Assembly (NCBI GenBank): GCA_019746155.1
Contig: JAIESJ010000126.1
Coordinates: 1-12,804, forward strand
From: Burkholderiales bacterium
Lineage (GTDB): Bacteria > Pseudomonadota > Gammaproteobacteria > Burkholderiales > SG8-41
DNA: 12,804 bases
Direction: 5' to 3'
Within the stretch, counting starts at the first letter, position 1; every line of letters begins with the position of its first letter. The notes under the pieces were generated by a model, which was given only the letters and a program-made list of their open reading frames with translations, did not search any database and had not been told where the DNA came from. A program made the position numbers and the translations under genes. This document shows positions 1 to 6,197 of this stretch, piece after piece.

Positions 1-351
1 ATTGACGGCCCGCACGTCGTCGTAAGCGAGCTTGAGCCGCGCCATCGCCGGCGGGCGCATGTTCCAGACCAGCACGTCGGCGCGCTCAATGAGCTTCATC
101 AGCGCCGCGTGGCCTGCGGGCTGTTTCAGATCGAGCACGATCGAGCGTTTGTTGCGGTTGAGATGCAGGAACTTGGCGCCCATGCCCGGCGTGACCGATT
201 TGCCGTTCATGGTGCGTATCAGATCGCCGGCGCCCGATTCCACCTTGATCACTTCCGCGCCGTGGTCGGCGAGGATCTGCGTACACAAAGGCCCGACGAC
301 GACCGCGGTCAAATCGACGACGCGCACCCCTTCAAGCGGTCCTCCTGCCAT
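1..351 (-). CDS. Class III CoA-transferase (CaiB/BaiF family), N-terminal part, cut by window edge
   Basis: Reading leftward from the ATG at 351, an open frame runs 117 codons off the window edge without a stop. The translation starts MAGGPLEGVRVVDLT and continues with LADHGAEVIKVE and LNRNKRSIVLDLK, the standard N-terminal signature of family III CoA-transferases, which move CoA between carboxylic acids (about 400 residues when complete). The catalytic Asp lies beyond the window, so the active site cannot be checked. The start lies 8 bases after the stop of the upstream MaoC-type hydratase gene, indicating one transcript. In context it probably activates a C4-C6 dicarboxylate for the hydratase or recycles CoA from a product; the substrate is inferred only. 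It is the second family III transferase in the window, the other starting at 10142. Confidence 0.9.
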   Translation of the reverse strand, partial: MAGGPLEGVRVVDLTAVVVGPLCTQILADHGAEVIKVESGAGDLIRTMNGKSVTPGMGAKFLHLNRNKRSIVLDLKQPAGHAALMKLIERADVLVWNMRPPAMARLKLAYDDVRAVN

Positions 352-359
352 GCGCGCCC

Positions 360-1220
360 TTATCTGAATTCGGCTTCGGCGTTCAAGGCGAGCGCGCCAT
401 CCTGATCGACCACCCACAGCTTCGCGGTCTTGTTGTCGGGCGAGGGCTCGCCGCACAGCGTGAACGGCCGGTTGACGAACAGCGGCCTGACGTTGCGCGA
501 GGACAGGTAGGCGATCGGTGTGGAGGCGTGGGTGCGCGCGAGCTCGAACACGAGCAGCGTGGTGAGCCCGCCGTTCATCACCAGATCGGGATAGCCCTCG
601 GTCTGGGTGACGTACGGATGATCGTAGTGGATGCGGTGACCGTTGAAGGTAAGCGCCGAATAGCGGAACAGCAGCACCGGGTCGGGCGTCACCGTGCGTG
701 TCCATACCGGCTGGCCGGGGGCTTTCTGCGGCGGGGGCGGCGCCGCATTTGCGTTATTTCGGTCGGGTTCGCCGCGATAGACGATGTCCTGCTCCTCGAT
801 AATGGCGAGCCCGCGCGGGCTGGCGATGTCGGTTTTCACGGTCACGAACACCATTTCGCCGGAGCGGCCCTGTTTGACGTTGACCTCCTTGATGACCGAC
901 TCGCGGCGCACTTCGTCGCCGACGCGCAATGGCTCGTGAAAGGTGATGCGTTTGCCGGCGAACATGCGGCGCGGCAGCGGCACCGGCGGCAGAAAGTCGC
1001 CGCGCCGGGGATGGCCGTCGGGCCCGAGCTGGGAGTGGCGCACCACACGCGGAAACAGGATCGCGTGCCAGCCGATCGGCAGCGGGTCGCCGATTTTCGG
1101 CAGGGGATCGTCGCGGTCGAGGGTGGCGGCAAGGCGATGCACGGCCGGGATCGTCACATAATCGATGCCCGTCTCGCGCTGCCCTATCCATTCCTTGAGC
1201 TTTTCCAGCGGCTGGGACAT
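360..1220 (-). CDS. MaoC / FAS1-like dehydratase domain hydratase, mesaconyl-C4-CoA hydratase-like
   Basis: A 286-residue protein of two hot-dog halves. The N-terminal half (about 1-150) matches the MaoC dehydratase N-terminal type, with FAGKRITFHEPLRVGDEV typical of enoyl-thioester hydratases. The C-terminal half carries RYSALTFNGHRIHYD (residues 186-200), the position of the hydratase-2 DxNPIH motif: His198 fits the catalytic His, and Asn193 stands where the motif has Asp. This layout is that of mesaconyl-C4-CoA and itaconyl-CoA hydratases, which hydrate a C5 dicarboxyl-CoA to citramalyl-CoA. A linker rich in Pro (161-165) joins the halves. The ATG at 1220 is preceded by a GAGG site about 10 bases upstream. 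The CoA-transferase gene follows after 8 bases. Other enoyl-CoA substrates are possible; fold call strong, substrate weak. Confidence 0.85.
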   Translation of the reverse strand: MSQPLEKLKEWIGQRETGIDYVTIPAVHRLAATLDRDDPLPKIGDPLPIGWHAILFPRVVRHSQLGPDGHPRRGDFLPPVPLPRRMFAGKRITFHEPLRVGDEVRRESVIKEVNVKQGRSGEMVFVTVKTDIASPRGLAIIEEQDIVYRGEPDRNNANAAPPPPQKAPGQPVWTRTVTPDPVLLFRYSALTFNGHRIHYDHPYVTQTEGYPDLVMNGGLTTLLVFELARTHASTPIAYLSSRNVRPLFVNRPFTLCGEPSPDNKTAKLWVVDQDGALALNAEAEFR

Positions 1221-1328
1221 GCGTCATTCCTCATCGGATGATCGGAAGCGGACAGTTTAAGCGATGTCGGTTATTCCAGGACATGCAGTTTTTCATGAGG
1301 TTGGACTGGACGTCGGCCGGCTGGCAGG

Positions 1329-1439
1329 TCAATCGGCCTTCGCCCCCGAGCCCTTGACCGCCTTGCCCCGCTTGGCGATTTCGGATTTGATGAAGGCGGC
1401 GAATTCCTGGCGCGTGCCGCCCACCGGCGAATGCGCCGG
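1329..1439 (-). pseudogene. 3' remnant of a TctC/Bug tripartite tricarboxylate transporter receptor
   Basis: On the minus strand, 36 codons ending at a TGA (1331-1329) read SPVGGTRQEFAAFIKSEIAK followed by RGKAVKGSGAKAD. This is the usual C-terminal tail of Bug-type (TctC) periplasmic binding receptors, which normally exceed 300 residues with a signal peptide. Upstream the frame stays open a few codons (to 1454) without recognisable homology and then meets a stop, so the rest of the gene is gone. It lies 108 bases upstream of the MaoC-type gene on the same strand, the place a receptor gene commonly takes in such catabolic operons. The break near 1440 marks the left edge of the foreign-looking segment. 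No start codon or promoter survives, so it is not expected to be expressed as a receptor. Confidence 0.7.
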
Positions 1440-1752
1440 CGTGGTGACTGCGCATTATGCCATCGGTGCGGGCGCCGTTGGCGTGGGCTCGGGCAGGTCG
1501 CGCCATCATGGGAAGGCCCCGCGACACTTACTCGCTCAACGAGGCGCAAGCCTCTGCTTCGCTTGCCGCGAGATTCACCGAGTACCAGAGGAATTGCTGC
1601 GATGAGGCAATGCTTCATCCGGGAGATCGACCTCATGGCCCAATTGGATGGGCAGGGTAAGGCATCGCTCAAGGTCGAAGCAGTCCGTTGACCGAATGCG
1701 GAAACAATAAATATATCAATAAAAACAATGTGTTATAATAACATACCTCTCA
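1440..1752. other. Intergenic segment at the left island boundary, no recognised gene
   Basis: About 310 bases between the tctC remnant and the hsdM fragment. Short open frames exist on both strands (for instance 29 codons from 1603 on plus), but none gives a sequence I recognise and none has a convincing ribosome binding site. The last 60 bases (about 1695-1750) are sharply AT-rich, unlike their surroundings, and carry the promoter-like palindrome described separately. No tRNA, integrase or direct repeat was seen here that would explain how the segment to the right arrived. Confidence 0.5.
1731..1743 (+). promoter_or_regulatory. Promoter-like -10 inside a perfect palindrome, upstream of the hsdM fragment
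   Basis: TGTTAT-A-ATAACA is a 13-base perfect inverted repeat, and a consensus TATAAT (1734-1739) lies within it. The ATG of the hsdM fragment begins 14 bases after that -10. No good -35 is seen at 16-18 bases upstream, which is AT-rich sequence. The arrangement fits a repressor site over a promoter, as used for control of restriction-modification operons; this is inference. Confidence 0.45.
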
Positions 1753-1986
1753 ATGCCACAAAAACTGACTCTCAACTGGCTCTCCAGCTCGCTGTTCCGC
1801 GCGTGCGATGACCGGCGCGGCAACATGGATGCGTTGGAGTACAAGGAATACATCTTCGGCATGCTGTTCCTGAAGCGGTTGAGCGACCTCTTCGACCAGG
1901 AGAAAGAGCAGATCGCGCGCGACCTCAAGGCCAAAGGCATGGCCGATGCCGCCATCGCCAGCCAGCTCGCCAATCCGGACCAATGA
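1753..1986 (+). pseudogene. hsdM: Type I restriction-modification methyltransferase HsdM, N-terminal fragment
   Basis: 77 codons beginning LTLNWLSSSLFRACD and including LEYKEYIFGMLFLKRLSD, the N-terminal helical domain of HsdM subunits, which in the full protein (about 480-550 residues) precedes the S-adenosylmethionine-dependent N6-adenine methyltransferase domain. The frame ends at a TGA right after LANPDQ. HsdM sequence resumes in the next frame (MRHINFNRKIGQ), and roughly 40-60 residues normally found between these two segments are missing, judged from family memory. The downstream ATG overlaps this TGA (ATGA), so reinitiation is possible, but neither piece holds a methyltransferase active site. 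Non-functional as a methylase. Confidence 0.85.
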
Positions 1987-2372
1987 GGCACATCAACTTC
2001 AACCGCAAGATCGGCCAGCGCTCGCTGGACGATAACGTGCTCTCCGATTTCATCCGGAACTTCGAGAAAATCCCGCTGTGCGACGAGAACTTCGAGTTCT
2101 CGGACCTGCTCGGCGCGGCTTACGAATACCTGATCAAATTCTTCGCCGACTCGGCGGGCAGGAAGGCCGGCGAGTTCTATACCCCGGCGGACGTGGTGCG
2201 CATGCTGGTCGAGAAGAACCGCGGCTCGGTCCCGAGCGACGAGGCGCTGCTACAGCTCTTCTACCTGGCGCTCAGAAACCTCGGTAAGAAATCGACGATG
2301 CCGATTCGGGACTGGAACGCCGCGCTCACTCGGTTTACCAACCGGTTTGAAGATCGGATGCCGCAGCGTTAA
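1983..2372 (+). pseudogene. HsdM internal fragment joined in frame to an IS256-family transposase tail
   Basis: The 129-codon frame is a chimera. Residues 1-77 are HsdM (HINFNRKIGQR, DLLGAAYEYLIK, GRKAGEFYTPADVVRMLVE), stopping just before the SAM-binding DPxxGSGG region, which is absent together with the NPPF catalytic motif. From residue 78 (about 2214) the sequence becomes GSVPSDEALLQLFYLALRN and then TMPIRDWNAALTRFTNRFED, the C-terminal end of IS256-type transposases (usual form: MPIRNWKAALNQFAI.FEDR). The element has therefore lost most of its transposase gene, including the DDE catalytic residues, and its left end. The frame crosses the junction without interruption. Neither parent activity can remain. 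Confidence 0.85.
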
Positions 2373-2408
2373 ACGAAAACCCATTTACACAAAATCCCAG
2401 ACACCCTC
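2214..2408 (+). mobile_element. Truncated IS256-family insertion sequence, right end
   Basis: Contains the last 52 codons of the transposase (stop TAA at 2370-2372), followed by CATTTACACAAAAT at 2382 and GACACCCTC ending at 2408. These resemble the outer terminal inverted repeat of IS256 relatives (TTTACACAAAATxxxxGACACTCCC). The left terminal repeat and transposase catalytic domain are not in the window, so no target-site duplication can be read. The right end abuts the hsdS tail, so the element probably inserted in the hsd operon and a later deletion removed everything between hsdM codon ~200 and the transposase 3' end. Confidence 0.7.
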
Positions 2409-2456
2409 CTGACCGGCCGCGTGCGCGTGAAAGTCCCCGAAGCCGCTGTCGCCTGA
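2409..2456 (+). pseudogene. hsdS: 3' tail of a type I specificity subunit gene (HsdS)
   Basis: Directly after the insertion-sequence end, 15 codons read LTGRVRVKVPEAAVA and end in TGA (2454-2456). LLTGRVRV is the common end of HsdS proteins after their last conserved helix (LMQDLLTGxxRV). The position after hsdM and before hsdR-derived sequence is the normal hsdM-hsdS-hsdR order. Too short to be certain by itself; context makes it likely. Target recognition domains are entirely lost. Confidence 0.55.
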
Positions 2457-2471
2457 CCGGCAGGGCGAACC

Positions 2472-3113
2472 TCAACCCTGCAGTTTCATCGCCGCGGCGA
2501 CGATGGGTTTGGCCCAGTCGGGCGCCAGCGGCAAGTCCCGCGGGTTGCGTATCCTGCCGCGCTCCATGTGCAGCACAAGCACGGGCGCGGGCGCCTTGCC
2601 GTCCGCCGGGTCCGCTTCCGCGCTGTTGTCATAGAGCCGCAGTGCCGCGAGCGCGGGCAGGAGCTGGATCAGGTTCAGGCGGCTGTGCTCGAAGCGTCGG
2701 CGTATCGCCTTCTCGGGGATGTCGTGCCCGCCGCGCGCAACGCGGGCGCGCACGCGCGCGATGTGCAGTTCGGGCGTCGCGAGGCCCGCGTACCAGACGT
2801 ACACTTCGATTCCCTTCTCCGCCGCCTCCGCCAGCAGGCGCGGGATGGTGCTCGCGCCCAGGGTGGTCTCGAACGCAAAGTCGAGGCGTTCGGCGATCGC
2901 GCGCTCGAGCAGCCCGCGGCCCCGCTGCCACGCGGCGCCGTTGGCCTGTGTCTGGCTGAGGCCGGGGTTGGCGGTTTTCAGCTCGCGCGCGGCTTCGTCG
3001 GGATTGTAGTAATCGGCGCCGTGCGCGCGGAAAGCCGCGCCGGCGATGCTGCTTTTGCCCGCACCGTTGACGCCCGCAAGCACATAGATGCGCGGCGTCG
3101 GGGCGGCGCTCAT
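2472..3113 (-). CDS. Zeta-toxin-like P-loop kinase/ATPase (COG4185 type)
   Basis: 213 residues. The N-terminus has a P-loop, GVNGAGKSS (residues 14-22, Lys20), then YYNPDEAA with Asp39 in the place of the catalytic base of zeta toxins, and FAFETTLG (79-86). Further on, GGHDIPEKAIRRRFEHSRLNL carries the Arg-rich segment that contacts phosphate in this family. Zeta toxins phosphorylate UDP-N-acetylamino sugars and so poison peptidoglycan synthesis; that activity is known for relatives and inferred here. All main motifs are present and the frame is intact. It lies 45 bases downstream of a Phd/YefM-type antitoxin gene on the same strand, forming a likely toxin-antitoxin operon. No strong ribosome binding site precedes the ATG at 3113. 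It points against the surrounding hsd remnants. Confidence 0.8.
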   Translation of the reverse strand: MSAAPTPRIYVLAGVNGAGKSSIAGAAFRAHGADYYNPDEAARELKTANPGLSQTQANGAAWQRGRGLLERAIAERLDFAFETTLGASTIPRLLAEAAEKGIEVYVWYAGLATPELHIARVRARVARGGHDIPEKAIRRRFEHSRLNLIQLLPALAALRLYDNSAEADPADGKAPAPVLVLHMERGRIRNPRDLPLAPDWAKPIVAAAMKLQG

Positions 3114-3158
3114 CGCGAAATGCCGCGCGCGCGATATGTCACGGACTATTCGGACAAC

Positions 3159-3518
3159 TCAGCGGCGCTTGCGCGCAGCCTTGACCGCAGCGCGACCGAG
3201 ATCGGCGGGGGTGGCGTTAAAGGCGTCGGCCATGCCTTTGCGCGCCGCCGGTGTCTGCATGCGCGAAAGCAGCACGTCATACTCCGCGCTGAGATCGTTC
3301 AAGTTGGGCGTGCGGTCGCGGATCAGCGCCTGGAATTCCTCGTAGGACATCAGCACCGCCTTGGGCGTTTCGTGCCGGGTGATGGCGACGGCCCCACCCC
3401 GCACCGCCTGCTCGAGCACAGTCCCGAACTCGTTCTTCAGGCGCGTGGCGGCGACGGCGGGGATATCGACCAGTTCGCCGTGGCTGTTGCGGAAGGTCAG
3501 TGTGGAGGATGAGGACAT
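3159..3518 (-). CDS. Phd/YefM-type antitoxin
   Basis: 119 residues from the ATG at 3518, chosen because GGAG lies 8 bases upstream; in-frame ATGs at 3539 and 3584 would add residues that look like translated promoter. The segment LKNEFGTVLEQAV followed by GGAVAITRHETPKAVLMS and YEEFQALI is the Phd/YefM DNA-binding fold, normally the N-terminal part that represses its own promoter. The C-terminal part (about 75-119, ending KAARKRR) is longer than in minimal YefM proteins and likely binds the toxin. The gene precedes a zeta-like kinase. Zeta toxins are classically paired with epsilon antitoxins, so this partnership is notable. Expression is probably autoregulated through the palindrome in its promoter. 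Confidence 0.8.
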   Translation of the reverse strand: MSSSSTLTFRNSHGELVDIPAVAATRLKNEFGTVLEQAVRGGAVAITRHETPKAVLMSYEEFQALIRDRTPNLNDLSAEYDVLLSRMQTPAARKGMADAFNATPADLGRAAVKAARKRR

Positions 3519-3546
3519 GACGCAGGCTCCGGTAGTCATTTCGACT

Positions 3547-3574
3547 ATTATAGCAATATTGGCTATTTTGTCCA
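3547..3574 (-). promoter_or_regulatory. Promoter and operator of the antitoxin-toxin pair
   Basis: On the minus strand TGGACA (3574-3569) and TATAAT (3552-3547) are separated by 16 bases, a strong sigma-70 type promoter 29 bases before the antitoxin ATG. Between and overlapping them lies an inverted repeat ATAGC-N7-GCTAT (3550-3566), containing a central AATATT. A repressor bound there would block polymerase, as expected for Phd-family autoregulation. Confidence 0.65.
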
Positions 3575-3595
3575 GACCGGACACGGCAGCGGACG

Positions 3596-3889
3596 ATGCG
3601 GCCGCGCGCGACCATGGCGGGCGCGCTGTTCACCGCCACCCAGCAGCGCGTGCTGGGCCTGCTGTTCGGCCAGCCGGAGCGCAGTTTTTTCGCCACCGAA
3701 CTGATCGCCCTCGCCCGCGCCGGCTCGGGCGCGGTGCAGCGCGAATTGCAGCGCCTCGCCGAAAGCGGCTTCGTCACCGTCACCCGCATCGGCAACCAGA
3801 AGCACTACCAGGCCAACCGCGCCGCGCCGATCTTCGAGGAACTGCGCGGCATGGTGCTGAAAACGCTCGGTCCGTTTCCGAAAGACTGA
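3596..3889 (+). pseudogene. Winged-helix N-terminal domain of a regulator/nucleotidyltransferase protein, truncated
   Basis: 97 codons (an ATG at 3614 is an equally good start). LFTATQQRVLGLLFGQPERS, GSGAVQRELQRLAESG, VTVTRIGNQKHYQANRAAPI and FEELRGMVLKT form the compact winged helix that, in a common family, precedes a minimal nucleotidyltransferase domain (GSxAxG...D). Here the sequence switches right after VLKT to GPFPKD and a stop. The DNA from about 3867 on, read in another frame, is AlbA_2-like, so the nucleotidyltransferase part has been lost at a junction. A DNA-binding peptide might still be made, but with no sensor or catalytic domain. It is divergent from the antitoxin gene, leaving 77 bases between the starts. 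I favour a truncated gene over a genuine short regulator. Confidence 0.65.
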
Positions 3890-4538
3890 CCAGCTTGCCC
3901 GCTATTTCTCGGCATTAAGCAACGAGGCGAATCTCCACACCCAACCGTTTGGCTGGTTTGTGCTGGGCGTCACCAACGAAAGTCCCAGGCAGGTTTGCGG
4001 AACCCGCTACAAGGAAAGCGTGGATGCCCTGAACAAGTTGAAGCACGAGATCGCGCAGCACACCAATCACCAACTTACCTTTCACGAGATTCATGAAATG
4101 CACGCAGACGGCAAGCGCGTGCTGCTGTTTCAGATTCCCGCAGCCATCAACGGGGTACCGACCGAATGGCGTGGCCGGGTCTATGAACAACTTCGTGCGA
4201 AGGCCATGGCGGGCCGGCAGGGAAATATTGAAGGCCTCACCCGGGAAGCCACGACGTTTTACGATCATGTGGCTGATCTTGCCTTTGGGCCCGATGGCGT
4301 TCCCGCCCAGCATCAACCTGCGATGAAAAAACTGATGTCAAGGATCGTGGAACTGCTCCAGGACACCATCGGCATTCTCGACTTCTGGAAAAAACCCATA
4401 GAGGTCAAGAAGCTGCGCGGGCAGATTGCCACGGAATTACTGCTGACAAACCTCCCGCAAATTGTCGAGAAGCACGAGCGATTGGCCGTCGAGATCGCCA
4501 AGCTCGCCGAAAAACGGCACGACGAACTCACCAAATGA
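3867..4538 (+). pseudogene. Chimera of an AlbA_2 (Schlafen-like) domain protein and the C-terminal end of HsdR
   Basis: One open frame passes through two unrelated pieces. From about 3888 to 4184 it reads LARYFSALSNEANL, FGWFVLGVTNE, LKHEIAQHTN, FHEIHEMHADGKRVLLFQIP: an AlbA_2 putative nucleic-acid-binding domain of the sort encoded in hsd operons. From about 4185 to the stop at 4538 it reads GLTREATTFYDHVADLAFG, LLQDTIGILDFWKKPIEVKK, KHERLAVEIAKLAEKRHDEL: the extreme C-terminus of type I restriction subunit HsdR. The nuclease (PD-ExK) and DEAD-helicase motors, some 800 residues, are missing. No clear start codon or ribosome site exists upstream; a GTG at 3960 lies inside the domain. The stop overlaps the next ATG (ATGA), preserving the original hsdR-to-protease coupling. 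Confidence 0.75.
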
Positions 4539-5602
4539 GCGCCCGGAAAACCAAAGAAATAGCTTACGAGATCGTGCGCAGTCCGCGCACGACGGCTGAC
4601 ATCGTGGTCGAGCGCGACGGCCGAGTCACCGTGCGCGCCCCCGACCACCTGTCCGACGAACGCGTCGAAGACATTGTCGAGGCCAAGCGCTACTGGATAT
4701 ACAAGACGCTCGCAGAGTGGCGTGACCTCAACGCGAGGCGCGTGTTGCGCGAATACCGCAACGGCGAAGGGTTTTTGTATCTCGGCCGCTCTCATCGCCT
4801 CTTGCTGGTAGCCGAGCAGGAGGAACCGCTCATGCTGAAAGGCGGACGCTTCTGCTTGCGCCGTGATGTCGTAGACAATGGGGACATTGCTGCCGCGCAG
4901 TCTGCGTTCCGCGACTACTACATCGCGCGCGGCCTGGAACGCATCGCGGAGCGTGTCAATTATTACGCCCCGAAGGTGGGGGTTAAACCCGCTGGCTTCG
5001 ACGTGCGCGAACTCGGCCACCGCTGGGCGTCATGCTCGCCAGCCGGCAGGCTTGCCTTCCACTGGAAGTGCATGATGGCCCCGCAAACCATCATCGACTA
5101 CATCGTTGTGCACGAACTGTGCCACTTCCATCACCTCGACCACACCGATGCCTTCTGGAACGAGGTGGACAAGATCATGCCTGTCTACCGGGAGCGGAAG
5201 GAGTGGTCGCGGATTGACCGGCGCAAGTGCGGGCTGTTCACGCACGACGCGACCTTGTACTCGGTATTCGTGCCGGGGCTGAAGAAAGCGGAGTTCGAGC
5301 AGTTGGACGAGGTCTTCGGCCAGCGCCTGTTCAAGGCGCTGTTGTGGGACGGGTTTCCCCAAGCGCAGATCAAGCGGATGCTGGAGGCTTGCCGCGTGAT
5401 GCGCTTCACCCGCTCCAGCAACCGCAGCGTGCTGGGTTCGATGAACGACATCCGGTTTCATATCGGATGGCATGTGAAAGACGGCAGCGGCCTGACAGGC
5501 GTTGACTTGGCTCGGCTCCACCACCGGCTGAACCGCATTCCCTTTAGTGCTGTTGGCTATGGGTATCCGGTCGAGCGGCTTCGGGAATACCTTGAGGATT
5601 AA
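4535..5602 (+). CDS. YgjP-like zinc metalloprotease domain fused to a DUF6933-like domain
   Basis: 355 residues. Residues 1-224 are a YgjP/WLM-type (M48-like) metal-dependent hydrolase, commonly the last gene of type I restriction loci: the zinc motif is HELCH (193-197) with further His at 199, 200 and 203 and the family pattern LGHRWASCSPAGRLAFHWK (160-178). The usual protein ends soon after RERKEW. Here residue 225 onward changes to SRIDRRKCGLFTHDATLYSV, FVPGLKKAEFEQL and RSVLGSMNDIRFHI, which resemble the DUF6933 family from its first conserved RRxCxLF segment, lacking roughly its first 30 residues. The frame is open across the join, so a two-domain protein could be produced. The start overlaps the hsdR remnant stop. 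DUF6933 has no established role. More likely a deletion product than a designed fusion, but a stable fused protein cannot be excluded. Confidence 0.75.
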   Translation: MSARKTKEIAYEIVRSPRTTADIVVERDGRVTVRAPDHLSDERVEDIVEAKRYWIYKTLAEWRDLNARRVLREYRNGEGFLYLGRSHRLLLVAEQEEPLMLKGGRFCLRRDVVDNGDIAAAQSAFRDYYIARGLERIAERVNYYAPKVGVKPAGFDVRELGHRWASCSPAGRLAFHWKCMMAPQTIIDYIVVHELCHFHHLDHTDAFWNEVDKIMPVYRERKEWSRIDRRKCGLFTHDATLYSVFVPGLKKAEFEQLDEVFGQRLFKALLWDGFPQAQIKRMLEACRVMRFTRSSNRSVLGSMNDIRFHIGWHVKDGSGLTGVDLARLHHRLNRIPFSAVGYGYPVERLREYLED

Positions 5603-5615
5603 TAATGCTCCCCCG

Positions 5616-6191
5616 CTACCGGTACTTCCTGAACAGCCCGACCACCACCCCGAAAATCTCGAGATCACCCTTGGGCCGTATGACCGGATAGGCTTTGTTC
5701 TCCGGTTTGAGCACGATCCGGCCCCGCTCCTTGTGCAGGCGCTTCAGCGTGAACTCGTTGTCGATGATGGCGACGACGATATCGCCGATATTCGCGGACG
5801 TGCGTTTCTCGATGATCACTACGTCGCCGGGGTGAATGCCGGCATCGATCATCGAGTCGCCTTTGACGGTGATCAGCACAGTCTTCGAGGGATGGGCGAC
5901 GAGGTACTCGTCAATCGAGAGCCCCTCGGGGCTTGAATCCGCGGCTGGGCTTGGCAGCCCGGTCCGCACGCTTTCCGCCAACGGGCGATCGAAAAAACGC
6001 TTCCCGGGCTTCAAACGCCGGTCGGGCGTGCTTTCGACGAAGCCCTCGGCCTTGAGGCGCAGAACCAAATCCGCGACCGATGCCTTCGAGTTCAGCCCGA
6101 CGAGGGCGCCGATCCTCGCGTAGGATGGCAGAACCCGGTGCCGGGCATAATAATCCCGCAGACGGGCTAGATGTTGACCATCGTTTGCCAT
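5616..6191 (-). CDS. LexA/UmuD-like self-cleaving repressor (S24 peptidase family)
   Basis: 191 residues from the ATG at 6191. An N-terminal winged helix (about 8-60: LRDYYARHRVLPSYARIGAL...LKAEGFV) is followed by a UmuD-like cleavage region, RTGLPSPAAD, where Thr77-Gly78 takes the place of the Ala/Cys-Gly bond, and by the serine-lysine catalytic dyad: Ser113 in KGDSMIDAGI and Lys150 in EFTLKRL. Such proteins repress DNA-damage genes and cut themselves when RecA is active. The gene converges on the protease fusion gene (13 bases between stops) and diverges from the next gene. Its promoter holds a perfect palindrome in the spacer, so it almost certainly controls itself. An in-frame ATG at 6281 is rejected because it lies beyond promoter and operator. 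Probably an accessory LexA paralogue, not the chromosomal one; this cannot be settled here. Confidence 0.85.
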   Translation of the reverse strand: MANDGQHLARLRDYYARHRVLPSYARIGALVGLNSKASVADLVLRLKAEGFVESTPDRRLKPGKRFFDRPLAESVRTGLPSPAADSSPEGLSIDEYLVAHPSKTVLITVKGDSMIDAGIHPGDVVIIEKRTSANIGDIVVAIIDNEFTLKRLHKERGRIVLKPENKAYPVIRPKGDLEIFGVVVGLFRKYR

Positions 6192-6197
6192 CCGGAT

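Noticed and set aside
528..1241. Long plus-strand open frame opposite the MaoC-type gene
   Set aside because: Its composition is the Arg/Ala/Val/Asp-rich mirror of a high-GC gene; the minus-strand frame has clear family motifs, an operon neighbour and a ribosome site.
1440..1700. Possible small gene (29 codons from 1603) with partial Shine-Dalgarno
   Set aside because: No family resemblance, and other frames are equally open; treated as non-coding.
2568..3512. 314-codon plus-strand frame across the zeta-like and antitoxin genes
   Set aside because: Runs antisense through two recognisable genes and their intergenic gap; low-complexity Arg/Ala/Gly content.
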